Position numbers and translations under genes: made by a program. From the NCBI GenBank assembly GCA_028293125.1, contig JAQGPJ010000058.1, positions 38,324-102,323 on the forward strand: a stretch of 64,000 nt of DNA, written 5' to 3'. This document shows positions 8,826 to 17,400 of this stretch, piece by piece (within the stretch, counting starts at the first letter, position 1; each line of letters begins with the position of its first letter). The notes beneath the pieces are model-generated. The model searched no databases and was not told the DNA's origin. It saw nothing but the letters and a program-made list of their open reading frames with translations. The DNA is from Verrucomicrobiales bacterium. Its GTDB lineage: Bacteria > Verrucomicrobiota > Verrucomicrobiia > Verrucomicrobiales > V1-33.

Positions 8826-11075
8826 ATGTTTCCGTCCCCTTTCCGGCTGCCGGCGCTGATTTCCGCCTGCCTCGCCGCAGCATCCATGGCGGGTGCTGAA
8901 CCCCCGGCATCGGAGCCCTCAGCCGCGCCGCCCGCCCCTCCCTCCTTTGTCCACGAGGTCATGCCCATCCTCAGCAAGACCGGGTGCAATATGGGGGCCT
9001 GCCATGGCAGCGGGTCCGGGAAAGGAAACCTGAAACTCTCCCTGCGGGGCGAATCCCCGGAGACGGACTTCGCCACCCTGACGCAGAACCTCCACAGCAA
9101 GCGGCTGGACATTAACGATCCCGATGCCAGTTTTTTCCTGAAAAAGCCGGCCAAACTGACGGATCACGAGGGTGGCAAGCGCTTCGACCCCGGATCGGAG
9201 GAGTATCAAATCCTGCGCGACTGGATCGCGGGCGGGGCCAAATACGATGTTCCCGAGGCCCCGGTCCTGACCAAACTGACGGTTTCGCCGGAGAGCGGCA
9301 TCTTCGCCGATCCCGTGCGGGAGGTGCAGCTGCAGGCCACCGCCACTTTCTCCGACAATACCACGCGCGATGTCACACGCTGGGCGGTTTACGAGCCCTC
9401 CAACCTGCTCCCTGTGGTCTCCCCCGGCGGGCTGGTGAAGGCGGGGAAAGCCGGTGAAACCACGGTGGTGGTCCGCTTCGAGCAGCTCAAAACCCCGGTG
9501 CGGCTGGCTTTTATCGAAAACCGGCCGGATTTTGTCTGGACCGCCCTGCCGCCCTCCGGGTTTGTGGACGAGCTGATCTTCGCCAAGCTCAAAAAAATGC
9601 GCACGCCGCCCTCGCCGGTCTGCGATGACGCCATCTTTGTCCGCCGCGCCCACCTTGATCTCACCGGCCGGGTCCCCACCCGCGCCGAGGCGGAGGACTT
9701 CCTGAACGACGGCAAGGCCGACAAGCGCGCCAAACTGATCGACGCTCTGATGGCCACTCCAGCCTTCGCGGACCACTGGGCCATGAAATGGGCGGATCTG
9801 CTGCGGGTGGAGGAGCGGATCCTCGACACCAAAGGCGTCGCCGCCTTCCACAGCTGGATCCGGCAATGCGTGGCCGACGATGTGCCGCTGGACCAGTTTG
9901 CCCGCGCGGTCACCGCCACCACCGGCAGCACTTACCAGAATCCCCCCGCCAACTACTACCGTTCCCTTCGTGAGCCCACCCAGCGCGCGGAGGCCACCGC
10001 CCAGGTCTTCCTGGGCACGCGGCTGGGCTGCGCCAAGTGCCACAACCATCCCTTCGAGCGTTGGACGCAGGATGACTACTACCGCTTCTCTGCCGTCTTC
10101 GACGGCATCGATTACAATATCCTCAAAAACGACCGGAAGGACGAGAACGACAAACTGGAGTTCGTCGGGGAACAGGTGGTCCTGCTGACGGGGAAACAGG
10201 AGCTGAAGCACCCCAAAACCGGCAAATTCCCCGAGGCCGCGGTACTCGGCTCCCAGGAGAACCTGCCCGCCGGCAACCACCTTGAGCAACTGGCGGAATG
10301 GATGACCCGGCCGGAGAACCCCCTCTTCGCCCGTGTGCAGGTGAACCGTGTGTGGTCGCACCTGATGGGCACGGGATTGGTGGACCCCATCGACGATTTC
10401 CGCCTGACCAACCCGCCGTCCAATCCGGAGCTGCTGGACGCCCTGACGGACTTTTTCCTCAAAAACGGCATGAAGGCCAAGCCGCTGATCCGCCTGATCT
10501 GCCAGTCACGCGCCTGGCAGTGGTCCAGCGTGCCCGTGCCCGGCAACGCCGGCGACGCCCTGAACTACTCCCACCCCATCGTCCGCCGCCTGCCTGCGGA
10601 GCCGCTGCTGGACTCCATTCACCGCGTGCTGGATATGAAGCCCGGATTCGGCAGCTATCCCGGCGTGGAAACCGCGGCGGCCATTCCCGGCGTGCTGTTC
10701 ACCGGCCGCCGCTCGAAAGCGCAGGAGGACGACCGCTTCCTGAAACAGTTCGGCAAGTCGCCCCGCACCACCACCTGCGGCTGTGAGCGCAACGACGAAA
10801 GCTCTCTTTCCCAAGTCTTCACCCTCACCAGCGGCCCCGGCGTGGCCGGGCTCATCGCCAGCCCGGACAACCGCCTCACCACCTTGGCCGCCAAGGACTT
10901 CGATCAGAAAGAGGCCCTGCGCGACCTCTTTTGGCGCAGCCTCACCCGCGCGCCGTCCGAAGCCGAGATGAACCACCTGCTGCCCCTGCTGAAGGACCCC
11001 GCCGGCCGCCGCGCTGCATTGGAGGACATCGTCTGGAGCCTGATCAACTCAAAGGAGTTCATTCTGCGGCATTGA
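8826..11075 (+). CDS. DUF1549/DUF1553 secreted protein with Ig-like and cytochrome-c-like motifs
   Basis: This 749-residue protein carries a signal peptide at 1-24 (MFPSPFRLPALISACLAAASMAGA). A planctomycete-type cytochrome-like segment follows, with a CX4CH motif (CNMGACH, 54-60), then a bacterial Ig-like stretch at about 150-220 (LTVSPESGIFADPVREVQLQ), DUF1549 at about 245-445 including a CAKCHNHPFERW motif, and DUF1553 up to the end. The domain order is that of the large paralogous PVC-phylum family; these genes are usually paired with a DUF1501 gene, as here. Function is unproven; a role in surface polysaccharide degradation or redox-linked secretion has been suggested only by context. 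The ATG at 8826 was chosen because it opens the signal peptide. Confidence 0.9.
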   Translation: MFPSPFRLPALISACLAAASMAGAEPPASEPSAAPPAPPSFVHEVMPILSKTGCNMGACHGSGSGKGNLKLSLRGESPETDFATLTQNLHSKRLDINDPDASFFLKKPAKLTDHEGGKRFDPGSEEYQILRDWIAGGAKYDVPEAPVLTKLTVSPESGIFADPVREVQLQATATFSDNTTRDVTRWAVYEPSNLLPVVSPGGLVKAGKAGETTVVVRFEQLKTPVRLAFIENRPDFVWTALPPSGFVDELIFAKLKKMRTPPSPVCDDAIFVRRAHLDLTGRVPTRAEAEDFLNDGKADKRAKLIDALMATPAFADHWAMKWADLLRVEERILDTKGVAAFHSWIRQCVADDVPLDQFARAVTATTGSTYQNPPANYYRSLREPTQRAEATAQVFLGTRLGCAKCHNHPFERWTQDDYYRFSAVFDGIDYNILKNDRKDENDKLEFVGEQVVLLTGKQELKHPKTGKFPEAAVLGSQENLPAGNHLEQLAEWMTRPENPLFARVQVNRVWSHLMGTGLVDPIDDFRLTNPPSNPELLDALTDFFLKNGMKAKPLIRLICQSRAWQWSSVPVPGNAGDALNYSHPIVRRLPAEPLLDSIHRVLDMKPGFGSYPGVETAAAIPGVLFTGRRSKAQEDDRFLKQFGKSPRTTTCGCERNDESSLSQVFTLTSGPGVAGLIASPDNRLTTLAAKDFDQKEALRDLFWRSLTRAPSEAEMNHLLPLLKDPAGRRAALEDIVWSLINSKEFILRH

Positions 11076-11110
11076 GCCATCTGACTTCCCGAGCCGGAAA
11101 ATTGCTTTTT

Positions 11111-11587
11111 ATGACCGCTGCGAGAAGTGCCAAAACATGGGGGCATATGGTGCTTCTGGGGGTTGTGCTCTTGGTGCTCCTTCCATTCTGCGCCTTGGCT
11201 CTCATTATGCCTGTCGGCATTATTGGGGCCTACTTTGATCGGGGAGCCAAAATTGGCAGCAATGAGCTTAAATTTGTATTGCTTTGCCTGTTTCCAGTCT
11301 CCTTCTGGGTGTATGGGATGTGGATGCTGATCCGTCTGTGGCGGGGACACGTGCGTTTCGCGCGTGCCGGACTGCTGGTCTTTTACTTCATTGTGGCGGT
11401 TTTTTGTGGAATTGGAGCTTGTGGAGCTTGGGAAAGGAATGGGGAAAAGTTTTATCTTTTTGAACCGCCGGATCAAAGAATGATTATTGGGCTGCTTCTT
11501 ACCCCCATCGTCATCACTCTTCTCATGTCCCCCGCTTCAGGAATGCCGGAGGCCCATGCTGAAATACAGTCTCGAGAACAGCTCTGA
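11111..11587 (+). CDS. small membrane protein of unknown function
   Basis: The 158-residue product has about four hydrophobic segments (roughly residues 13-38, 50-71, 83-103 and 119-138) and no family motif I recognise. The ATG at 11111 follows the DUF1549 stop by 35 bases, and the DUF1501 gene starts 28 bases after its own stop, so the three are probably one transcript. Its base composition looks clearly less G/C-rich than both neighbours and its codon choice is less biased, which suggests that it was inserted into an existing DUF1549-DUF1501 pair. It could be a membrane anchor or partner, but nothing in the sequence shows that. Confidence 0.6.
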   Translation: MTAARSAKTWGHMVLLGVVLLVLLPFCALALIMPVGIIGAYFDRGAKIGSNELKFVLLCLFPVSFWVYGMWMLIRLWRGHVRFARAGLLVFYFIVAVFCGIGACGAWERNGEKFYLFEPPDQRMIIGLLLTPIVITLLMSPASGMPEAHAEIQSREQL

Positions 11588-11615
11588 ACTGATCGTGTCC
11601 CTGCTGATGTAACCT

Positions 11616-13019
11616 ATGTCCCCCTTTGCCTGCCCCTCCTTCCACACCTCGGCCAATCTCTCGCGCCGGTCCATGCTGCGGGCCGGGACGCTGGGGATGC
11701 TGGGGCTTTCCCTGCCGAAGATCCTTCAGGCGTCCAGCCAGTACACCGGGCCGAAGCCGCCGGTCAGGGCGAAAAATGTCATTTTCCTGTTCCAGTGGGG
11801 CGGGCCAAGCCATCTGGAGACCTTCGACATGAAGCCGGGGGCCAGGGACGATTACCGGGGGCCGCACCGTCCCATGCGCTCGGCCTCGCCGGAGATCGAG
11901 GTCAACGACCGGCTGCCAAAAACCGCCGCCATCATGGACAAGGTGACGCTGATCCGCAGCGTGCATCACACGATGACCAACCACAACTCCGCCGGCTACT
12001 ATGCCCTGACCGGCAAGGCCCCGCCCAGCGACGACCAGCGGCTGCGCGAGTCCATCGACCTTTTTCCGGGCTATGGCTCCGTGGCCTCGAGCCTGCTGGA
12101 GCGGCAGGATGCCACGATGCCGACGTTCGTCTCTTATCCCCACATCATTGCGGACGGCACGCCCACGCCGGGTCAGTTCGCCAGTTTCCTGGGCAAAAAG
12201 AACGACCCCCTGTATGTGCCGTCGGATCCGAACGACCCGAATTTCAGCCTGCCGCAGTTCAGTCTGCCGGCGGGCCTGAGCATCGACCGTCTGCGGCACC
12301 GGCGCGGACTGCAGCAGTTCATCGACCGGCAGGCGCGGCTGATGGACTACAGCGGCGAGGCCCAGGGATTGGACGAATACTATGCCAAGGCCTTGGCGAT
12401 GCTGGGCAGCCCCCGCATCCGCGACGCCTTCAACATCGCCGCCGAGCCTGAAAAGATGCGGGAGGCCTACGGCCGCACCCCCTACGGCCAAGGCTGCCTG
12501 CTGGCGCGCCGGCTCGCGGAGAGCGGCGTGCGCTTCACCACCTGCTACTTCAGCGACAACATCGGCGGCCAGCGCACGGACAGCGGCGGCTGGGACACGC
12601 ACGGGTTCAACAACACCCGCATGTTCCCCATCATCGAGCAGTATCACCTGCCCATCACCGAGCAGACCCTGCCCACGCTGATCCTGGATCTGGAGCAGCG
12701 GGGCATGCTGGACGAGACGCTGGTCGTCTGGATGGGGGAATTCGGGCGCACCCCGAAGATCAACGGCAGTATCAGCCGTGACCACTGGCCGCAGTGCTAC
12801 ACCGTGCTGCTGGCCGGCGGCGGGGTGAAACGCGGATACGTTCACGGGGCCAGCGATGAAACGGGCAGCAAGCCGGCGGAGAACCCCGTGACCCCGGATG
12901 ATATTGCGGCCACCATCTACCACCTGATGGGCATCGACTCCCGCAGCGAGGTCATGGATGCCCAGGGGCGGCCTATCATGATCTCCAGCGGCAATCCCAT
13001 CCTGGAGGTGATCGCCTGA
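11616..13019 (+). CDS. DUF1501 family protein (Tat-like signal)
   Basis: A 467-residue member of the sulfatase-like DUF1501 family. The N-terminus has a twin-arginine-type signal (SRRSMLRAG at 16-24 before a hydrophobic stretch), which suggests export of a folded protein. Family motifs are visible: FLFQWGGPSHLETFDMKPG near residue 60, RSVHHTMTNHNSAGYY around 115, a GGWDTHGFNN segment, and VVWMGEFGRTPKING toward the C-terminus. DUF1501 proteins are predicted to share the alkaline-phosphatase-like fold with sulfatases, but no activity is established. It pairs with the DUF1549/DUF1553 gene upstream, the usual arrangement in Verrucomicrobiota and Planctomycetota. Confidence 0.92.
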   Translation: MSPFACPSFHTSANLSRRSMLRAGTLGMLGLSLPKILQASSQYTGPKPPVRAKNVIFLFQWGGPSHLETFDMKPGARDDYRGPHRPMRSASPEIEVNDRLPKTAAIMDKVTLIRSVHHTMTNHNSAGYYALTGKAPPSDDQRLRESIDLFPGYGSVASSLLERQDATMPTFVSYPHIIADGTPTPGQFASFLGKKNDPLYVPSDPNDPNFSLPQFSLPAGLSIDRLRHRRGLQQFIDRQARLMDYSGEAQGLDEYYAKALAMLGSPRIRDAFNIAAEPEKMREAYGRTPYGQGCLLARRLAESGVRFTTCYFSDNIGGQRTDSGGWDTHGFNNTRMFPIIEQYHLPITEQTLPTLILDLEQRGMLDETLVVWMGEFGRTPKINGSISRDHWPQCYTVLLAGGGVKRGYVHGASDETGSKPAENPVTPDDIAATIYHLMGIDSRSEVMDAQGRPIMISSGNPILEVIA

Positions 13020-13134
13020 TTTTTTTTGGGGGGGTTTGAGAATTGATCCAGGGAGCAGCAGGTCTGTTTCGTTCTGAAAAAGATGGCCAAGCAGGCCTGC
13101 GTGCCGTAAATTTGGCGTTCCCCTTTCCGAAATT

Positions 13135-14337
13135 ATGGATAACCCCTCCACCACTCCCCAGGACTCCGCCGGCCAGCCGGTGGACCCTTGGGCGGAACCC
13201 GACACCGCAGGCCACGCCATCCACGGAAGCCCGGTGATCGTGGACCGTCCCTCCCTGTGGCAGCGGATGGGCGGCGGCAGCCTCAGCATCAGCGTGGTGC
13301 TGCACACAGTGCTGATCCTCCTCGCCCTTGTCTGGTATATCAGCTCCTCGGTGACCCCGCCTCCGGAGCAGGTGGACTTCCTCCCCGGCGGCGGGGGGGG
13401 CGGCAAGGGAACGGCGGAAAAGCTGGCCATCAAAAAACGGCAGGCGGTCTCCATGGCCACCCCCAAAGTGCGCATCGCCAGCACGGCCACCTCCTCCATC
13501 GCACTGCCGGATATCCAGACCTCCATCTCCACCCTCAGCGCCCTCAGCCAGAACACCACCATGGGCGGGGGGCTCGGCGGCGGTTCGGACGGTCTGAACG
13601 GCAGCGGATCCGGCGGCATGCGCGGCAATGGCCGGGGCACCGGCATGGGGCCGGGCAGCGGCGCGGGTTTTGTCAGCGTGCCCATGATTTTCGGCAATAA
13701 AATCGACGCCAAGCGCCTGGCGGTGGTGCTGGACATGTCCGGTTCCATGTATGCCTTCATGCCCCTCGTCATCAAGGAGGTGGACAAGGTCGCCGCCGGC
13801 TCCACCATCGTGCTGCACTACGGCTGCGGGCTGGGCGCGGAGGAGGACAACCGCATCAGAATCGAGGAGACGGCCGGCGGGGACTTCGAGAAGAGCCGCA
13901 TTTATGTCAATCTGAAGGAGTCCCAGACCGTGGGCATGACCACCGATGAGCGCAGCAAGCTGCTCGACATGGTCAAAAAGCGGGCCAAAACCTACTTTGT
14001 GCCCTCCGACACCGTGAGCACCACCTGGGCCGCCCTCATGGCCGAGCGTCTGAAGGATGTGGATGCGGTTTACTGGTTCAGCGACTTCGCCGACCCCATC
14101 ACGGATGAACGCATCAAGGACGTGGCCCGCAAGCTCAAAGCCCGCCGCCAGAAGCTCTACATCCAGCCCTCCAATCCGGAATGGCGCATCGCCGGCAACG
14201 CGATGGCGGCCAATGTCGCCAAACTGAAGGAGGAGATTGTTGACCCCAGCGGCGGAAAGGTGATCGATGTGGACCTGAAAAAGCAGTCGGAGGAGGCCAA
14301 ATCCGATCAGAAGCCCGGGGATTCGTCCATGAAGTGA
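13135..14337 (+). CDS. von Willebrand factor A domain membrane protein
   Basis: The 400-residue product has a single membrane segment at about residues 51-71, preceded by a ~50-residue cytoplasmic tail. Then comes a Gly-rich linker (about 143-178) and a VWA domain from about 193. The metal-ion-dependent adhesion site is present as DMSGS at 200-204, with a later WFSDFAD that could supply the acidic residue. Such proteins bind divalent metal and mediate protein-protein contacts outside the membrane. The N-terminal arrangement recalls GltJ/TonB-like energy-coupling proteins, but that is only a visual impression. It lies 115 bases after the DUF1501 gene, with an FHA gene next. Confidence 0.85.
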   Translation: MDNPSTTPQDSAGQPVDPWAEPDTAGHAIHGSPVIVDRPSLWQRMGGGSLSISVVLHTVLILLALVWYISSSVTPPPEQVDFLPGGGGGGKGTAEKLAIKKRQAVSMATPKVRIASTATSSIALPDIQTSISTLSALSQNTTMGGGLGGGSDGLNGSGSGGMRGNGRGTGMGPGSGAGFVSVPMIFGNKIDAKRLAVVLDMSGSMYAFMPLVIKEVDKVAAGSTIVLHYGCGLGAEEDNRIRIEETAGGDFEKSRIYVNLKESQTVGMTTDERSKLLDMVKKRAKTYFVPSDTVSTTWAALMAERLKDVDAVYWFSDFADPITDERIKDVARKLKARRQKLYIQPSNPEWRIAGNAMAANVAKLKEEIVDPSGGKVIDVDLKKQSEEAKSDQKPGDSSMK

Positions 14338-14563
14338 TGGTGACCCCGGCGGATTTCCCTGCGCCTGCGGGCAGGAACCACGGAAATGGAGCACCGCCCA
14401 CCGATGAAACGGGATTTGGAATGCCTCTGTCCGGAAAGTCCGCGATACGCCGTAGGGAAATCCTTTTGTTTACCACCTTGGAGAAACAGACTCTTGTCGG
14501 AATTCGTCCGTGGCGCTACACACGGCACCGCAGGTTTTTGAGCTGATTTTCCCGCTTCCCCAC

Positions 14564-15169
14564 ATGCCCAAGCTTATCATTCACCATCCGGACGGCACCC
14601 AGGCGAAATACGGTCTGAACGGGCCGGGCTTCAGCATCGGACGTGCAGCGGACAACGACATTGTCCTGCCTCCCGGAGCCTCCTCGAGCCAGCACGCGGT
14701 CATCCGCCTGAATGAAACCGGGGACTACACGGTCACGGATCTCGACTCCACCAACAAAACCCAGGTCAACGGGCGGGCCGTCCAGACTTCCCCTCTGAGA
14801 CATGGGGACAGCCTCATCTTCGGCGATATTGCCGCCAGCTATTTCTCGGAAATCCCCGTCACCGGCACCGATTACGAGGATCCTCCGACCCAGATTTACG
14901 AGAAGCCCGGAGCCACCCGCTCCAGCCGGGCCCCCTCCCCGGCTCCCGTTCAGGCACCGGCTGTGCCCCAGGCTTACCTGCCGCAGCCAGCCCACAGCCT
15001 TCACCGCCCCGGGCGCCGCAGCAGCGCCTCCGGCGACGGCGGCTGCTTCTCCATCATCGTCATGGGCTTCGTGATTCCCGCCGCTTTCTTCTGCGGTCTC
15101 GTGGTCCGCCATCACCAAAGCACCAACACCTGGTTCTGGGATTATCTGCGGGATTATCTGCACAGTTAG
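14564..15169 (+). CDS. FHA domain protein with C-terminal membrane anchor
   Basis: The 201-residue protein has an N-terminal forkhead-associated domain: GR at 26-27 (FSIGRAADND), the SSQH element at 41-44 and an NG at 69-70, all phosphothreonine-binding landmarks. A Pro/Ser/Ala-rich linker follows, and then a hydrophobic segment near 160-185 (IIVMGFVIPAAFFCGLVV) that would place the FHA domain in the cytoplasm. FHA domains read Ser/Thr phosphorylation, yet no Ser/Thr kinase is encoded in this window. The gene follows the VWA gene by 226 bases. The ATG at 14564 is used because the upstream part of the frame does not fit the domain. Confidence 0.88.
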   Translation: MPKLIIHHPDGTQAKYGLNGPGFSIGRAADNDIVLPPGASSSQHAVIRLNETGDYTVTDLDSTNKTQVNGRAVQTSPLRHGDSLIFGDIAASYFSEIPVTGTDYEDPPTQIYEKPGATRSSRAPSPAPVQAPAVPQAYLPQPAHSLHRPGRRSSASGDGGCFSIIVMGFVIPAAFFCGLVVRHHQSTNTWFWDYLRDYLHS

Positions 15170-15188
15170 GACAGGGCGGCGCTCCGGA

Positions 15189-15692
15189 TCATCGGAAGAG
15201 TTCTGAAGCTCCTGCAGGCCCGGCTCCTTTTGCAGCATCACTCCATGCTGATTCAGTATCCAGCTCCAACTCTGCACGGGCGGCGGCACGGATACGCTCC
15301 ATCTCCTCCAACGGCCACGGGCTTTTGGCTTCAAACGCCCACACGGTCCCCGGCCAGGCGGAGTCCCCTTCGCGGCGGCCCACGATGTGGATATGCATCT
15401 GGCGCACCTGATTGCCGATGCAGGCCACATTGAGCTTGTCAGGACGGAATTGGGCGGACACAAATTCCGAAACCCGGCGCACGAGTTCCATCACCTGCCG
15501 GAAGCGGTCCGGATCCAGCTGGTGCAGGTCCTCCACGCCCTCCGGAACCTCGGGCACGATGAGGATCCAAGGGAAAAGGGCATTGTCCTTCAGCAGCAGC
15601 CGGCAGTCCTGCCGCCGTCCCAGCCAGTGGGAGCCGGCGGCCAGCCGGGGATGAAGGGTGAAGGTGGCAGGCCGGGGGTGGGAATCAGACAT
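15189..15692 (-). CDS. HIT family hydrolase
   Basis: This 167-residue protein belongs to the histidine-triad nucleotide hydrolase superfamily, which act on compounds such as diadenosine polyphosphates or nucleoside phosphoramidates. The active-site region is QMHIHIV at 98-104: the first triad histidine is replaced by Gln, while the two others remain, including the nucleophile. This Q-x-H-x-H form is seen in many bacterial HIT proteins, followed by VGRREGDSAWPG as here. The upstream core (LLLKDNALFPWILIVP) also fits. It is convergent with the FHA gene, 19 bases apart. Start set at the ATG (complement of 15690-15692), since upstream residues are not family-like. Confidence 0.88.
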   Translation of the reverse strand: MSDSHPRPATFTLHPRLAAGSHWLGRRQDCRLLLKDNALFPWILIVPEVPEGVEDLHQLDPDRFRQVMELVRRVSEFVSAQFRPDKLNVACIGNQVRQMHIHIVGRREGDSAWPGTVWAFEAKSPWPLEEMERIRAAARAELELDTESAWSDAAKGAGPAGASELFR

Positions 15693-15842
15693 GGAAGGGC
15701 ACTGGACCATCGGGCATGGCTGGGCGCAAAAGGGAAGCTGATGGACTGAATGGACCAAGTGAACTGAAAAGCTGGTTTTGGCCGGACACTCCGCGTTTTC
15801 AGACGAAAAGTCCTGCTCTCCTGTCCGTTACCGGAGTTTGCC

Positions 15843-17243
15843 ATGCCTTTCCGTGCCCGTTTTTCACTGCTCCGTTTTGGTTTCCGGCTGCTGCCGGCAG
15901 TTCTGCTTTCCACCTCCGCATGGGCGGTGGAGCCATGCCGCATTACGGTGGTGGACCGGGAGAACGGCTGGCCGGTTCCCTTGGTGGAGCTGCGGACCAC
16001 GCACGGACTGCGGTATGTGACGGACAACGCGGGGGTCATCGCCTTCGACGCGCCGGAGTTGATGGGCCGGCAGACATGGTTTGAGGTTATTGGCCACGGC
16101 TATGGGGTGCCGAAGGACGGTTTCGGGCTGAAGGGGGTGCGGCTGACCCCGCGCCCCGGTGGATCGGAGAAGGTGGAGGTCACGCGGAGCAACCTGGCGC
16201 TGCGCCTGGGCCGCCTGACGGGCGGAGGGCTTTTCGCGGAGAGTCAGAAACTGGGGGAGGAAACCGGATGGAGGGAATCAGGGGTGCTGGGCTGCGACAG
16301 TCTGCAGATCACGGCCCACAACGGGAGAATGTTCCAGTTCTGGGGTGACACCCTGTTCGCCCACTATCCGCTGGGGGTTTTTGATATGACCGGAGCCACC
16401 ACCGGGCCGGAGCCACTGAAGGCTCCGGAACCGCCGCTGCGCCCGGAGTTCGACTACTTCCGCGATGCCGGCCAGCGCCCGCGCGGCATGGTGCCCATGC
16501 CCGGGGAGGGCCCCACCTGGGCCGGCGGTCTGATCAGCGTGCCGGACCAGTCAGGCCAGGCGCGGCTGGTCTGCTCGTGGAACAAGATCAAACCGCCTCT
16601 GGAGCCTTGGCAAACCGGGCTGGCGGTGTGGAATGAGGAGAAATCGGTCTTCGATCCCCTGAAAACGCTCTGGACCAAATCCGATGAACACCCGAAGTCC
16701 CCTCCCTTTCCTGAGGGGCATGTGGTGCGCTGGACGGATGCGGAGGGCAAATCCTGGCTGCTGTTCGGCGATCCCTTTCCTTATCTGAAATGTCCGGACC
16801 GTTTTGAGGCGTGGGCCGATCCCGCCTCCTGGGAGAAAATCGACGCTCCCAAATCCCTTATAAACGCCGGCGGCGGCTCCCCGGTCAAAGTCCACCGCGG
16901 AGGGGTGGCGTGGAGTCCCTGGCGCAAGCGGTGGGTGACCGTGTTCACCCAGGACATGGGCAGCCCCTCCGCCTATGGGGAAATCTGGTATGCGGAAGCC
17001 CCCTCCCCCCTCGGCCCCTGGGGATCCGCCGTGAAAATCCTGACCCATGAGGATTACTCCTTCTACAACCCCGTCCTCCATCCGGAATTCACGCCGGAGG
17101 GCTCACCCCTCCTTTATTTCGAAGGCACCTACACCCGCACCTTCAGCGGCAACCCGCAGCCCACTCCGCGGTATGAATACAATCAGATTCTTTACCGGCT
17201 GGATTTGGGCGTGGGAGGGCTCGCTGGGGCGGGAGGGGAGTGA
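15843..17243 (+). CDS. secreted protein, probable beta-propeller glycosidase-like (DUF4185-like)
   Basis: The 466-residue product has a signal peptide (about 1-28, ending LLSTSAWA). A small beta domain with carboxypeptidase-regulatory flavour (ITVVDRENGWPVPLVELRTT) covers residues ~30-100. The rest is rich in Trp, Asp and Gly and carries blade-like repeats (RMFQFWGDTLFA, WLLFGDPFPYLKC, GGVAWSPWRKRWVTVF, SFYNPVLHPEF), resembling five-bladed propellers of the DUF4185/GH43-like group. A carbohydrate-active role is an inference. The gene stands alone between a HIT gene on the opposite strand and a convergent kinase gene. A repeat starts directly after its stop codon. Confidence 0.6.
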   Translation: MPFRARFSLLRFGFRLLPAVLLSTSAWAVEPCRITVVDRENGWPVPLVELRTTHGLRYVTDNAGVIAFDAPELMGRQTWFEVIGHGYGVPKDGFGLKGVRLTPRPGGSEKVEVTRSNLALRLGRLTGGGLFAESQKLGEETGWRESGVLGCDSLQITAHNGRMFQFWGDTLFAHYPLGVFDMTGATTGPEPLKAPEPPLRPEFDYFRDAGQRPRGMVPMPGEGPTWAGGLISVPDQSGQARLVCSWNKIKPPLEPWQTGLAVWNEEKSVFDPLKTLWTKSDEHPKSPPFPEGHVVRWTDAEGKSWLLFGDPFPYLKCPDRFEAWADPASWEKIDAPKSLINAGGGSPVKVHRGGVAWSPWRKRWVTVFTQDMGSPSAYGEIWYAEAPSPLGPWGSAVKILTHEDYSFYNPVLHPEFTPEGSPLLYFEGTYTRTFSGNPQPTPRYEYNQILYRLDLGVGGLAGAGGE

Positions 17244-17259
17244 AGTTTTCAGTTTTCAG
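17244..17259 (+). repeat. (AGTTTTC)n repeat directly after a stop codon
   Basis: AGTTTTCAGTTTTCAG begins at the base after the TGA of the secreted propeller-like gene. It is the reverse complement of the copy at 17360-17386, so together they bracket about 100 bases between the two convergent genes. Confidence 0.7.
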
Positions 17260-17359
17260 CGGCAACCGCGTAGAGCCTAGCCGTCAGGCTGAAGTTTCTG
17301 CTGGGTCGTTGAGATAGCCGGTGTGGTGAATGATCATGATGCACGTCCGAAGCCGCATT

Positions 17360-17386
17360 CTGAAAACCGAAAACTGAAAACTCCCC
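17360..17386 (-). repeat. (AGTTTTC)n repeat after the histidine kinase stop
   Basis: On the minus strand, three AGTTTTC/GGTTTTC units follow the kinase gene's stop codon and hairpin. They supply the T-rich tail of the predicted terminator and pair with the inverted copy at 17244-17259. Confidence 0.7.
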
Positions 17387-17398
17387 GCTCCTGCGGGG
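17366..17398 (-). terminator. rho-independent terminator of the histidine kinase gene
   Basis: On the minus strand CCCCGC-AGGA-GCGGGG (17398 to 17383) forms a tight GC hairpin two bases after the stop codon, followed by AGTTTTCAGTTTTC. The T-rich part is interrupted by AG/CAG but otherwise resembles a terminator tail. Confidence 0.6.
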
Positions 17399-17400
17399 TT

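Noticed and set aside
11523..13808. 761-residue minus-strand frame over DUF1501 and VWA genes
   Set aside because: It runs across two genes with strong family motifs on the other strand and lacks any domain.
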